64,000 bases of DNA from Reyranella sp. (GCF_017305915.1 NZ_JAFKJN010000011.1:1-64000); one strand, 5' to 3'. Numbered from the stretch's first letter, positions 49,233 to 57,974 are shown. Numbers and translations are program-made. Notes: generated from the sequence alone by a model not told the origin.

Positions 49233-50635
49233 GCCTTTGCCGGGTCCACTGGCGTCACCACGCCCTCGGCCGCCTCGATGACCTCACCGGCGTCGAAGCA
49301 GAGGTCCTCGCGGTTGCGCATCGCCATGATCTGAACGCCGGTGCGCAGCTTGCCGCTGCGGCCGACCGGCACGGCGAGGCCCGGCAGGCCGAGCTACGGC
49401 GCCATCAGGGTCGGGCGCATGGAATCGAAGATCGCGCGCTGGCCTTCGACCGTCGTGTCGGCCACCTGCTTGGGCGGCAGGTCAGCCAAGGTCGGCAGGA
49501 TCACGAGAGGCCATTGCTGCAGGAAGCCCATCCACCGGAACAGCACGCCCTCGCGCTCGGTCAGCGCGCCGAGGTAAGCCGCGAGATCGACCGGCTTGTG
49601 GAGGTCGAGCCACGCCCGCATCGCCGCGATGCCGTCGGGATCGCCCATCTTCTGCATGTTGGGCCACAGGCCGTGATGCGATTCGGTGGCGATGATGGCG
49701 TGCCACAGCTCGACGCCGCGCTCGAGGTCGGGCGGCAGCACCTCCTCGCAGACATAGCCCGCCGCCTGCAGATGCTTGCCGGCCGCGCGCACCGCCGCGG
49801 CCTGGGCCGGATGCGTCGTGCAGCCGGGGAACTCCGGCACCAGCGCGACCTTGATCGGCCGGGCCGGCGGGTGCCCGCGCATCGGCACGTCGTTCCAGCG
49901 CCAGTCGCGGGTGTCGCCCCGGGCCATCACCTCGAGCGCCAGCCGCGCGTCGCGCACCGTGCGGGTGTGCGGACCCTGCACCGCCATCAGGACGGCGCCG
50001 ATCGGCCGGCCGGCATTGGCCGCGGTCGCGTTGTAGGAGGGGATACGCGCGAAGCCGGTGCGCAGACCGACCACGCCGTTGCAATAGGCGGGAATGCGCA
50101 CCGAGCCGCCGATGTCGTTGCCGTGCGCGATGCAGCCGATGCCGACTGCGGTCGCGGCACCCGCGCCGCCGCTCGAGCCGCCGGGCGTCACCGTCGGATC
50201 GAGCGGATTGAGCGTGCGGCCGTGCAGGGCGTTGTCGCTGAAGATGCGCATCGAGAAGGCCGGCGCATTGGTGCGGCCGATGATGATGGCGCCGGCATTG
50301 CGCAGGTTGGCGACGACCGGGCTGTCCTCCTTGGCCACGAAGTCCTTGAGCGGAATGACGCCGTTGTCGGTCGGCTTGCCGGCGACATCGACGTTGATCT
50401 TGATGGTCACCGGCACGCCGTGTAGCGGCGGCAATGCATGGCCGCGGGCGCGCGCGGCATCGGCGGTCTCGGCGGCGGCGCGCGCTTCGTCCTCGTAGAC
50501 GCGCACCACGGCGTTGATCGCCAGATTGACCTTGTGCAGGCGGCCCAGCACCGAATCGACCGCCTCCCGGGCCGAGGCGCGGCCCGTGCGGATGAGGCGC
50601 GCTGTTTCGGTCGCGTCGTACTGCCAGAGCTCCAT
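49229..50635 (-). pseudogene. Amidase interrupted by an in-frame TAG
   Basis: An amidase-signature protein of 413 residues is read from 50635 (MELWQYDATETARLIRTGRA) with Lys79 (VPVTIKIN), the PGGSSGG cis-Ser site (152-157) and Ser178 (DIGGSVRIP). It stops at TAG (49396-49394) in the motif FDSMRPTLMAP. In the same frame a further 54 codons follow (LGLPGLAVPVGRSGKLRTGV, then QIMAMRNREDLCFDAGEVIE), which is the normal end of this family. A single TAC or TTC to TAG-type change would explain it. The product is probably inactive unless the stop is read through; sequencing error is possible. Confidence 0.85.
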
Positions 50636-50646
50636 GTCGTGATCCT

Positions 50647-50718
50647 TCAGGTCTTCGGGGTTTCCATTCCGAAGGAGAGCATGTTGCCGTGGAGATCGGC
50701 CACCTCGAAATGCATCAT
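50647..50718 (-). pseudogene. Fragment of a VOC/glyoxalase-like gene
   Basis: A 23-residue frame MMHFEVADLHGNMLSFGMET plus PKT and stop. It matches the end of vicinal-oxygen-chelate proteins, where a FxVxDxxGNxLxFGxE motif closes the domain. No upstream coding frame remains, since the LysR gene occupies that DNA. It probably is a leftover of a gene replaced by the LysR/amidase arrangement. It is too short to be certain. Confidence 0.4.
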
Positions 50719-51587
50719 CGGGTTTTGCCTTTGCTGACGTGCTTCTGGAACGCCAGCAACGCACTCGAGCACAGCATGTCGCGCCGCCGCACGAACAGCG
50801 TCTGGACCCGCGCCTCGGCCTTGGGCAGGCGATGGACGGCGATGCGTCCGCCGCGCCAGCCGGGACCGACGAGCGTGCGCGGCATCAGCGTGATGCCGAG
50901 GCCCGCGGCGACCGCGCCGAGGATCGCCTCGAGCGTGCCGAACTCCAGGCGACGCAGGCCGACGATGCCGCGCCGCGCCAGCAGCTCTTCCAGCCGCTGG
51001 CGATAGGAGCAACCGGCGCGCAGGATGATCAACCGCAGGTCGGGCTGGCGCAGCAGCTCCGCAACGGAGCGATGTGCCGGCGCGCTCAGCAGGGCGAGCT
51101 CTTCCTCGAAGAGCGGCGTCGCCGCGAGATCGGCGTGGGCGACCGGGCCGCAGACGAAGGCGCCTTCAAGCTCGCGCGCCAGCACGCGCTCGATCAGCTC
51201 CGCGGTGGTGCCGGTGCGCAGCACCAGGTCGACCTTCGGATGGGCGGCGACGTAGGAGGCGAGCAGGGGCGACAGGCGCAGCGCCGCCGTCGTCTCCAGC
51301 GCGCCGACCGCCAGGATGCCGCGCGGCGCGCCGTCGTCGCGCGCGGCCCGGCCCGCCTCCTCGAGCAAGGCATCGAGCCGGTCGGCGTAGGGCATCAGCC
51401 GCGCGCCGGCGGCGGTGAGCCGGGCGCCCGAACGGCTGCGCTCGAACAGCGCCACCCCCAGCGTCTCTTCCAGCCGCCGCACACGCTGGGTGACGTTGGA
51501 CTGAACGGTGTTCAGCGCGCGGGCGGCGCGGCCCATGCCGCCCAGCCGTGCGACGGTCGCGAAGGTGGCGATGTCTCTCGTGTCCAT
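50715..51587 (-). CDS. LysR-family transcriptional regulator
   Basis: A 290-residue LysR-type regulator. The N-terminal helix-turn-helix is MDTRDIATFATVARLGGMGR AARALNTVQS... (residues 1-60), followed by the linker helix and a periplasmic-binding-type effector domain (LRLIILRAGCSYRQR region). It is divergent from the nitronate monooxygenase at 51680 across 92 bases, so it likely controls that gene and itself. A GTGAT-N8-ATCAC palindrome lies in the intergenic region. Effector unknown. Confidence 0.92.
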   Translation of the reverse strand: MDTRDIATFATVARLGGMGRAARALNTVQSNVTQRVRRLEETLGVALFERSRSGARLTAAGARLMPYADRLDALLEEAGRAARDDGAPRGILAVGALETTAALRLSPLLASYVAAHPKVDLVLRTGTTAELIERVLARELEGAFVCGPVAHADLAATPLFEEELALLSAPAHRSVAELLRQPDLRLIILRAGCSYRQRLEELLARRGIVGLRRLEFGTLEAILGAVAAGLGITLMPRTLVGPGWRGGRIAVHRLPKAEARVQTLFVRRRDMLCSSALLAFQKHVSKGKTR

Positions 51588-51609
51588 GCCATCGAATTTA
51601 CCGATGGGC

Positions 51610-51627
51610 GTGATCGATATAAATCAC
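51610..51627. promoter_or_regulatory. Candidate LysR operator
   Basis: GTGAT (51610-51614), eight bases, then ATCAC (51623-51627) forms a perfect dyad in the LysR/nitronate-monooxygenase intergenic region. The spacing and AT-rich core fit a LysR-type binding site (T-N11-A variants). No further promoter element is certain. Confidence 0.45.
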
Positions 51628-51679
51628 TATTTGCGATGGTCGCAGCGCCCTATCCTTGCCGTGAACCAAGGAGCGTCCG

Positions 51680-52759
51680 ATGAAGTGGAACGACCGACGT
51701 CTGCTCGACCTGTTCGGCATCGAGCATCCGATCCTCCAGGCCCCGATGGCGGGTGCCGTCTCGCCGCAGATGGCGATCGCGGCGTCGGAGGCAGGCGCCC
51801 TGGGCTCGATCCCTGCCGCCATGCTGACGCCCGAGACGCTGCGCGGCGAGCTGCAGATCGTGAAGCAGGGCACGGCCCGGCCGATCAACGTCAACTTCTT
51901 CGTCCACGACGATCCCGTTCCCGACGACAAGCGCGAGACGGGGTGGCGCAAGCGACTCGAGGCCTACTATGGCGAGCTCGGCCTGGCGGCGGATGCCGGC
52001 CGCAATGCGCCGACCCGCGCGCCGTTCTCGGCGGCGATGTGTGATGTCGTGCTGGAGTTCAAGCCCAGGCTCGTGAGCTTCCATTTCGGCATGCCCGATC
52101 CGGCGCTGCTGAAGCGCGTGAAGGATGCCGGCCTCCTGGTGACCAGCTCGGCGACCTCGGCGGAGGAGGCGCGCTGGCTGGAGGACCACGGCTGCGACGT
52201 GGTGATCGCCCAGGGCAACGAGGCGGGCGGCCATCGCGGCATGTTCCTGAACGACGACATCTCGCGGCAGGCCGGCACGATGGCGCTGGTGCCGCAGGTC
52301 GTCGATGCGGTGAAGGTGCCGGTGATCGCCGCCGGCGGCATCGGCGACGGCCGCGGCATCGTGGCGGCGTTGGCGCTGGGCGCGGCCGGCGTGCAGATCG
52401 GCACGGCTTTCCTGCTGACGCCCGAGGCCAAGACCTCGGCGCTGCACCGCGCGGCGCTGAAGCAGGCACACGACAACAGCACGACGCTGACCAACGTCTT
52501 CACCGGCCGGCCGGCGCGCGGCATCGTCAACCGCTACGTCCGCGAGGTCGGGCCGATGTGTCCCGAGGCGCCGCAGTTCCCGCTGGCGGCCGGCGCCAGC
52601 CAGCCGATGCGCGCTGCGGGCGAGGCCAGGGGATCTTCCGACTTCACGCCGCTGTGGAGCGGTCAGGCGCCGACCTTCGCCCGCGAGATGCCGGCGGCGG
52701 ACTTGATCGCGACCCTGGTGAAGGAGACGGAAGCGGTGATGGGACGTCTGTCATCCTGA
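51680..52759 (+). CDS. Nitronate monooxygenase family protein
   Basis: A 359-residue flavin-dependent TIM-barrel protein of the 2-nitropropane dioxygenase/NMO family: LFGIEHPILQAPMAGAVSPQ, VSFHFGMPDPALLKRVKDAG, VVIAQGNEAGGHRG (FMN phosphate and His site), VPVIAAGGIGDGRGIVAALA and GVQIGTAFL. It oxidises alkyl nitronates using FMN and O2. AAGGAGC lies before the ATG. LysR regulator divergent. The final three residues and stop (LSS then TGA) are inside a copy of the dispersed repeat, so the gene's C-terminus was probably altered by the repeat. Confidence 0.92.
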   Translation: MKWNDRRLLDLFGIEHPILQAPMAGAVSPQMAIAASEAGALGSIPAAMLTPETLRGELQIVKQGTARPINVNFFVHDDPVPDDKRETGWRKRLEAYYGELGLAADAGRNAPTRAPFSAAMCDVVLEFKPRLVSFHFGMPDPALLKRVKDAGLLVTSSATSAEEARWLEDHGCDVVIAQGNEAGGHRGMFLNDDISRQAGTMALVPQVVDAVKVPVIAAGGIGDGRGIVAALALGAAGVQIGTAFLLTPEAKTSALHRAALKQAHDNSTTLTNVFTGRPARGIVNRYVREVGPMCPEAPQFPLAAGASQPMRAAGEARGSSDFTPLWSGQAPTFAREMPAADLIATLVKETEAVMGRLSS

Positions 52760-52796
52760 GTCGCGCGGAGTAACCTCCGCGCTTTAGCGAAGGATC
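52750..52796. repeat. Dispersed repeat copy 3, single arm with internal mini-hairpin
   Basis: GTCATCCTGAG (52750-52760) and AGCGAAGGATC (52786-52796) are the two halves of one repeat arm, separated by an insertion holding the perfect mini-hairpin GCGCGGAG/CTCCGCGC (52763-52782). No second arm is seen. It provides the TGA stop of the nitronate monooxygenase gene and lies immediately before the broken membrane-protein gene. Confidence 0.65.
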
Positions 52797-52800
52797 CGCG

Positions 52801-53849
52801 AATCCGGCGAGCGCGTCGAATTTCCGCAAATACCGGGTGCTGCCGATCGACATGGACGGCTATCGCCACGTCGCCTTCGCCCGGTCGGTGCTGTGGGATG
52901 CAAGGCGCGGCGACGTCAAGGAGGCGCTGAGAGGAAGCGAGGACGTCTATGTCTATATGCCGGGAATGCGCTACCTGGAGGCGACGACGCTGGCGATTTT
53001 CGGCGATTCCGAATTCGGTCCGATCCTTTTTGCCTCCCTCACGGTCGTCGGCCTTTTCTATTTCATCGCCACCTTTGCGAATGCGGCCACCGCGCTGGTT
53101 CTATGCGCGGCATTCCTGTGCGGCCCGAAGCTTCTCACCCAGCCGTTCCTGCTCGACCTCGACATCTGGCTGCACGTCTATTTCGGCCACTGGGCCGACG
53201 GCGCCGCGGCGCTCGCCTTCCTGACCGGCAGCGCGATCCTGGTCCGCCTCGCGGACGGCAGGATCGTGCCGACCTTCGGCGCTCTGGTCGTGCCGGGGAT
53301 TCTGGTCTCCGTCGCCGTATTCCTGCGCGCCAACTTCGGGCTGGCCGCAGGGGCAGTGATGGTCTGCAGCCTTTGGCACTTGCGGCCGGTCCTGCGGCCT
53401 TCGCGTCTGGCGGTCGTGGCCGCCGGCTTCGCCTTCCTCGGGACCGCGGCGCTGCACAATTGGCTCTTCTCGAGGCGAGTCGTGCTCGGCCTTGCAACGA
53501 ACCGGAGCGACGCCGCACGGCTGGCCATCGTCGGCCATCTGAAGTCGTGGCTCAGCGATCTCGTCACAGACGAATGGGCAAGTGCGTCTGGCTGCGGGCA
53601 GCCGCGCTCGCGCTCCTGCTCGCCTTCGTGCTGTTCAAGCGGATTCGGACTCCGGCGACTGTGACTTTGCTGGCAATCATCGTTGCCGCACATCCACCCT
53701 TGCTCTTCTTCCTCAATACCGGGCGCTACGGATTGATCGCCTGGCCTTGCACGCTGCTTGGCGCCGTGCTTGTCCTTCGCGCCGCAGCGGCCGGTGCGAT
53801 CGACTATTCTAGAAAGTGGAGAAGTATTCGCGCTGCTCCCAGTCGCTGA
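52801..53849 (+). pseudogene. Broken polytopic membrane protein gene (glycosyltransferase-like)
   Basis: The frame at 52801-53581 encodes GYRHVAFARSVLWDARRGDV followed by EALRGSEDVYVYMPGMRYLE and several hydrophobic helices. At about 53576-53578 (GGG in CGAATGGGCA) the frame breaks; adding one G would continue into the second frame, GKCVWLRAAALALLLAFVLF through FFLNTGRYGLIAWP to TGA at 53849. The product resembles membrane glycosyltransferases, though the N-terminal catalytic part is missing. So the gene is truncated at the front, frameshifted, and overlaps the neighbouring GS-like gene end. Non-functional in this form. Confidence 0.65.
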
Positions 53850-55245
53850 CCTCCGCATTGAAGCGGTCGATCTCGGCCTGCTTGAGCTTGAGGTAGTAAT
53901 CGACGAAGAAATCGCCGAAGCCCGCGCGCAACACCTTGTCCTCGCGCAATGCCGCCAGCGCCTCGTCGAGCGACCGCGGCAGCATCGGCGCCTTGGCCTC
54001 ATAGGGCGTGTCGGCCGAGCGGCCGGGATCGGCCTTGCGCATGAGCCCGTCGAGGCCGGCCACGACCTGGCTCGCCATGTAGAGGTAGGGATTCGCTGCC
54101 GGCTCGCCGACCCGGTTCTCGAGATGACTCGCCTTGTCGCCCGGCGAACCCAGCACGCGCACCATGACGCCGCGATTGTCGCGGCCCCAGATCGCACGGT
54201 CCGGCGCGAGCGAGAAGGGGCGGTAGCGCTTGTAGCCGTTCAGCGTCGGCGTCGAGAAGGCGGCCGCGGCACGGGCGTGCTCCAGCAGGCCCGCCATCCA
54301 GTGCTTGCCGACCGCGGACAACGGCTCGTTGGGATCGGCGAAGGCGTTGTTGCCGGCCTTGTCCTTGAGCGACTGGTGCAGATGCCAGCCGCTCGACATG
54401 ACGTTCGGTACCTTCGGTCGGCACATGAAGGTCGCGTGATAGCCGTTGCGCTGGGCGATCTGCTTGGTGGCGCTCCTGAACAGCACCATGTCGTCGGCCG
54501 GCGCCAGGCCCGTGCCGGCGCGGAAGGTGAACTCGACCTGGCTCGGTCCGAACTCCACCTCGAGAGAACGCAAGGGCAGGGCGAGGCCCGCGATGTTGGT
54601 GTGCAGGATCTCCAGGATCGGGTCCATCTCGTCGTAACGGGACTCGGTCAGGTACTGGTAGCCCTGGTTGAGCAGCGAGACCTCGGGTGGCGTCCCGGGC
54701 TGGCCGGGCTGTGCCGCATCGCCGAAGCCGAGGCTCGTCTTCTCCAGCTTGAACAGATGGAACTCGACCTCGAGACCGGCGAAGAATGCGTAGCCCGCGT
54801 CCTTGAGCGACGACAGCGCCTGGCGATAGACCGTGCGGGTGCTGATCGGCATCGGCCGGCCGTCGGCGAAGACGATGTCGCACAGCATCCAGCCGGTATG
54901 CGGCGCCCACGGCAGCACGCGGAAGGTCGACGGGTCGGGCAGCATCATGCAATCCGCCGCGCCCTCCCATTCGTGGGAGCCGAACGCGCCGCCCGCGCCC
55001 CACACCGGGAACACCGTGCGGTGCGAGGTGTCCTTGAGCAGCATCGTCGTGGTGAAGCCGACGCCGCCGGTGATCGCCGTGCCGACCTCGCCTGCGGTCA
55101 GGGTTTTGCCGCGCAGGATGCCGTGCTGATCGGCGAAGGAGAGCCGCACCACGGTGAGCTCGCCGGCATGGATGCGGCGCTCGACCTCGCGCGCCGCGGT
55201 CTTGCGGTCGTCATCCCACAGACCGGCCTTCTCGGCGAGATGCAT
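53809..55245 (-). CDS. Glutamine-synthetase-like (gamma-glutamylamide synthetase type)
   Basis: A 478-residue GS-fold protein. Glu159 and Glu161 are in AGLEVEFHLF, with EVEFGPSQVEF (229-239, metal and glutamate site) and GWHLHQSL (His288, His290). RPFSLAPDRAIWGRDNRGVM corresponds to the ATP/glutamate binding loop near residue 340. These are the essential GS motifs in a non-housekeeping member. Such GS-like enzymes attach glutamate to amines (for example isopropylamine or aniline). It is downstream of a Rieske oxygenase on the same strand, separated by a repeat. It may prepare or store an aromatic amine substrate. The evidence for this link is positional. Confidence 0.88.
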   Translation of the reverse strand: MHLAEKAGLWDDDRKTAAREVERRIHAGELTVVRLSFADQHGILRGKTLTAGEVGTAITGGVGFTTTMLLKDTSHRTVFPVWGAGGAFGSHEWEGAADCMMLPDPSTFRVLPWAPHTGWMLCDIVFADGRPMPISTRTVYRQALSSLKDAGYAFFAGLEVEFHLFKLEKTSLGFGDAAQPGQPGTPPEVSLLNQGYQYLTESRYDEMDPILEILHTNIAGLALPLRSLEVEFGPSQVEFTFRAGTGLAPADDMVLFRSATKQIAQRNGYHATFMCRPKVPNVMSSGWHLHQSLKDKAGNNAFADPNEPLSAVGKHWMAGLLEHARAAAAFSTPTLNGYKRYRPFSLAPDRAIWGRDNRGVMVRVLGSPGDKASHLENRVGEPAANPYLYMASQVVAGLDGLMRKADPGRSADTPYEAKAPMLPRSLDEALAALREDKVLRAGFGDFFVDYYLKLKQAEIDRFNAEVSDWEQREYFSTF

Positions 55246-55248
55246 GTC

Positions 55249-55367
55249 TACCGTCGTCCCGACCGGAGCCTCGCGAAGCGAGGCGCAGTGGAGGGACCTG
55301 TTCTGTGCGATGCGCGACTGATGAAGAGGTCCCTCCACTGCGCTTCGCTCCGGTCGGGACGACGGTA
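55249..55367. repeat. Dispersed inverted repeat, copy 4, with mini-hairpin
   Basis: The outer arms TACCGTCGTCCCGACCGGA (55249-55267) and TCCGGTCGGGACGACGGTA (55349-55367) are perfectly complementary; inner arms GCGCAGTGGAGGGACCT and AGGTCCCTCCACTGCGC also match. The left arm carries an extra mini-hairpin CCTCGCGAAGCGAGG (about 55269-55283). It fills the 55,246-55,373 gap between the Rieske and GS-like genes. Confidence 0.8.
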
Positions 55368-55373
55368 AGTCAT

Positions 55374-56717
55374 CTACGCCACCAGCGGCGAGCGCGTGCC
55401 GGCCGCCCAGCTCGAGCCGGAGCGGCGCTTGGCGTCGAACTCCTTCCAGTACGCCTCCCAGCCGACCGTCGGGCCCATGCCGTCGACGGTGACCGGCCCG
55501 CGCACCTGGGTGGCGCGCTCGGCGTCGAGCCACATCGGCGGCTTGCCGCCGCTCGCCACCTGGCCGATCGCCGACAGCAGCATGCGGCGATAGGCGATGA
55601 TCGCCTTGTCGCTGGTGCCGAGATGCTCGCGGCTGCGGTCCTGGATGCGGCCCTGGCTCTCGATCGCCCATTGGTCGTGGACGTTGATGTCGAAGCCCAT
55701 GCCGGTGAAGGTCTTGGTCTTCTGCTCGGCGACGTCGTAGCCGTAGTTGTTGTGGCGGCCGATGCGCGGCCGGTAGTCGGGCAGCTCGTAGAGCCTGAGC
55801 CGCTGCTCGCGCATCTGCCGGTGGTCGACCGGTTCGGTGAACGAGGTGAAGATCGCGTACCAGTAGCAGGAGGTGTCGTCGATCGGCACGTGCCACTGGG
55901 TGATCGTCATCTCCGGGCTCATCGGGATCACGAAGGCGTAGGGGAAGACGAGGTTGGTCACCCGCACATGGGTGTGCTTCTCGCTGATCTTGCGCAGGGT
56001 GAACAGGCGCAGGCCGAAGTCGGTGCCCTCGATGTCGATGGTCGGCCGGTCGTACTCGCGCATCATGCGCGACATCGGGATGTTGGAATCGGCCGAGTTG
56101 GCGCGGAACTGCTTGCCGTAGGCGGCGCCCGACGGGTCCTCGTCCTCGTAGAAGCGATGCAGGTAGGAGGCGTGCGCCGGGTCGATGCCGACCTCGAGCG
56201 CCTGCAGCCAGTTGCAGTCGATCATGCCCTTGAAGGCGAAGGCGTGCGTGCCGGGCGCCAGGAAGCAGTCGAAGTCGGGGAAGGCCGGCGCCTCACCACC
56301 CTCATCCGATTGGCCGAGCCAGGCGAAGATGATGCCGTTCTTGACGACCACCGGATAGGAGCGCTGCCGCACCCGCTGGCAGAGCACGCTGCCTTCGGGC
56401 TCGGCCGGAGTCTCGAGGCACTTGCCGTCGACGTCGAACAGCCAGCCATGGAACAGGCAGCGCAGGCCGCCATCCTCCAGCCGGCCGTAGGCGAGATCGG
56501 CGCCGCGGTGCGGACAGCCGCGGTCGAGCAGGCCATGGCGGCCGCGCTCGTCGCGGAACAGCACGAAGTCCTGGCCCAGCACGCGCACCGCCTTGGCCGG
56601 CCGCTCGTCGGGCAGCTCGTCGGTCAGCGCCACCGGGTGCCAGTAATGCCGCATCAGCGCGCCGCACTTGGTGCCGGGCCCGACGCGGGTCATCAGGTCG
56701 TTCTGCTCGGGAGTCAT
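55374..56717 (-). CDS. Rieske [2Fe-2S] aromatic oxygenase, large subunit type
   Basis: A 447-residue oxygenase. The Rieske cluster is C68-x-H70 (GCPHRG) and C87-x2-H90 (CLFHGW), and the mononuclear iron site is D179-x2-H182-x4-H187 (DPAHASYLH), followed by the LigXa-like C-terminus. It is near phthalate 4,5-dioxygenase/3-chlorobenzoate oxygenase in layout. Such enzymes hydroxylate or demethylate aromatic acids. No ferredoxin or reductase gene is in the window, so an external one is needed. It is divergent from the IclR regulator and upstream of the GS-like gene. GGGGG precedes the ATG. Confidence 0.93.
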   Translation of the reverse strand: MTPEQNDLMTRVGPGTKCGALMRHYWHPVALTDELPDERPAKAVRVLGQDFVLFRDERGRHGLLDRGCPHRGADLAYGRLEDGGLRCLFHGWLFDVDGKCLETPAEPEGSVLCQRVRQRSYPVVVKNGIIFAWLGQSDEGGEAPAFPDFDCFLAPGTHAFAFKGMIDCNWLQALEVGIDPAHASYLHRFYEDEDPSGAAYGKQFRANSADSNIPMSRMMREYDRPTIDIEGTDFGLRLFTLRKISEKHTHVRVTNLVFPYAFVIPMSPEMTITQWHVPIDDTSCYWYAIFTSFTEPVDHRQMREQRLRLYELPDYRPRIGRHNNYGYDVAEQKTKTFTGMGFDINVHDQWAIESQGRIQDRSREHLGTSDKAIIAYRRMLLSAIGQVASGGKPPMWLDAERATQVRGPVTVDGMGPTVGWEAYWKEFDAKRRSGSSWAAGTRSPLVA

Positions 56718-56739
56718 GGCGAGTCCCCCCTGTTCAATT

Positions 56740-56760
56740 AACGAACATTCGTTCTATAAT
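56740..56760. promoter_or_regulatory. IclR operator overlapping a -10 box
   Basis: AACGAA-CA-TTCGTT is a perfect 14-base palindrome at 56740-56753, followed by a consensus -10 hexamer TATAAT at 56755-56760 on the + strand. It lies in the short gap between the Rieske gene and the IclR gene and is the likely IclR binding site controlling both directions. Confidence 0.65.
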
Positions 56761-56770
56761 GAATACTCCC

Positions 56771-57571
56771 ATGAGCCGACTGCGTTCGCAAGATGCAGCA
56801 AAGCGCGCGGCGCGCGCCAATGCTGCGGATTTTTCTGAGGCGCTGGCGCGCGGCCTCGGCGTCATCAACGCCTTCGACGACCATCGCCGCCAGATGACCT
56901 TGTCCGATGTCGCCCGGGCCGTCGACTTGCCCCGCGCAACCGCCCGGCGTTCGCTCGCGACCCTGGTGGAACTCGGATATCTCGAGACCGAGGGACGGAT
57001 GTTCCGGCTGACGCCCCGCATCCTGCGACTGGCGATTTCCTACCTTTCCGCCGATCCGGTGCCCGGCATCCTGCAGCCGGTTTGCGAGCGCATCTGCCGC
57101 CAGGTCGGGGCCTCGTGCTCGGTGGCGGTCCGCGATGGCGACGAGGCGGTGATGATCGCGCGGGCCCAGCCGGTGCGGCCGGCCTCGGTCGGGTTGGGCG
57201 TCGGCTATCGGCTACCGATCTTTTGCAGCGCCCTCGGGCGTGTCCTCGCCGGCGCCCTGTCCGATTTGGAACTCGATGCGTTTCTCGCCCACGTGAAGCC
57301 GACGCGTTTCACGCGACAGACCGTGGTCTCTCGACCCGAGATTCGCCGCTTGATCCTCGATGCCCGCAAGAAGGGCTATGCGCTGGCCGATCGGGAGGCA
57401 GAGGTCGGCATCCGCTCGATCGCGGTCCCGCTCATCCGCTTCGACCGCCGCGTCGTGGCGGCGATCAATATCGGCGTGCATCCCGAACAGAAATCGGCCA
57501 AGGCCATGATCGCCGAGTATCTGCCGTTGCTGCAAAACGAGGCCGCTGCGCTCAAGGAGCAACTCGTCTGA
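56771..57571 (+). CDS. IclR-family transcriptional regulator
   Basis: A 266-residue IclR/PcaR-type regulator: an N-terminal winged HTH (MTLSDVARAVDLPRATARRS, residues about 41-60) and an effector domain with VRPASVGLGVGYRLPIFCSA, VVSRPEIRRLILDARKKGYA and RVVAAINIGVHPEQKSA, typical of the beta-ketoadipate regulators. Start at 56771 because TATAAT ends at 56760, so transcription starts near 56767, making a leaderless or near-leaderless message; an ATG at 56759 overlaps the promoter. It probably represses or activates the divergent Rieske operon. Effector is likely an aromatic acid. Confidence 0.92.
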   Translation: MSRLRSQDAAKRAARANAADFSEALARGLGVINAFDDHRRQMTLSDVARAVDLPRATARRSLATLVELGYLETEGRMFRLTPRILRLAISYLSADPVPGILQPVCERICRQVGASCSVAVRDGDEAVMIARAQPVRPASVGLGVGYRLPIFCSALGRVLAGALSDLELDAFLAHVKPTRFTRQTVVSRPEIRRLILDARKKGYALADREAEVGIRSIAVPLIRFDRRVVAAINIGVHPEQKSAKAMIAEYLPLLQNEAAALKEQLV

Positions 57572-57974
57572 CCATGTGCTCCTCATACTGGGGCAGGTCG
57601 TCGGTGATGGTGAACCAGGGTGCCTTGGAGCCGACGAAGATGTGGTGGGTGGGCCGGATGGTCGGTTCGTCGGCCAGCGATCCCAAGGCCACGTGGATGT
57701 ACTGGCCGTCGCGGACCAGCGAATAGAGGAAGGAGCCGCAGGTCCCGCAATGGGCGTTGTGGGCCTCTTCGACGTCCCGGCCATGGATCAGAAGCTTGTC
57801 CTGGCCCTGGGTGACGGCGAACTTGCCGCGCTCGATCCCGGCGAAGGGCTTGAAGGCGGCGCCGGTGGTGCGCCGGCAGCCCGAGCAATGGCAGTTCATG
57901 GCGTAGGCGAATTCGTCCGCCACCGCATAATGGATGGCGCCGCAGTAGCACCGGCCGGCGAGCGTCTTGGCCAT
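57552..57974 (-). CDS. GFA-family (glutathione-dependent formaldehyde-activating-like) protein
   Basis: A 140-residue zinc protein of the GFA/CENP-V family. The cysteine pattern GRCYCGAIHYAV (C-x-C) then NCHCSGCRR (C-x-C-x2-C), and HCGTCGSFLY (C-x2-C) gives the metal sites. Family members bind glutathione-formaldehyde adducts or act as unknown metal-binding enzymes. AAAGGGAGAAAG lies before the ATG. It overlaps the end of the convergent IclR gene by 20 bases and is divergent from the hydrolase at 58017. Formaldehyde activation is uncertain, as the original GFA function is disputed. Confidence 0.9.
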   Translation of the reverse strand: MAKTLAGRCYCGAIHYAVADEFAYAMNCHCSGCRRTTGAAFKPFAGIERGKFAVTQGQDKLLIHGRDVEEAHNAHCGTCGSFLYSLVRDGQYIHVALGSLADEPTIRPTHHIFVGSKAPWFTITDDLPQYEEHMVRRVAP

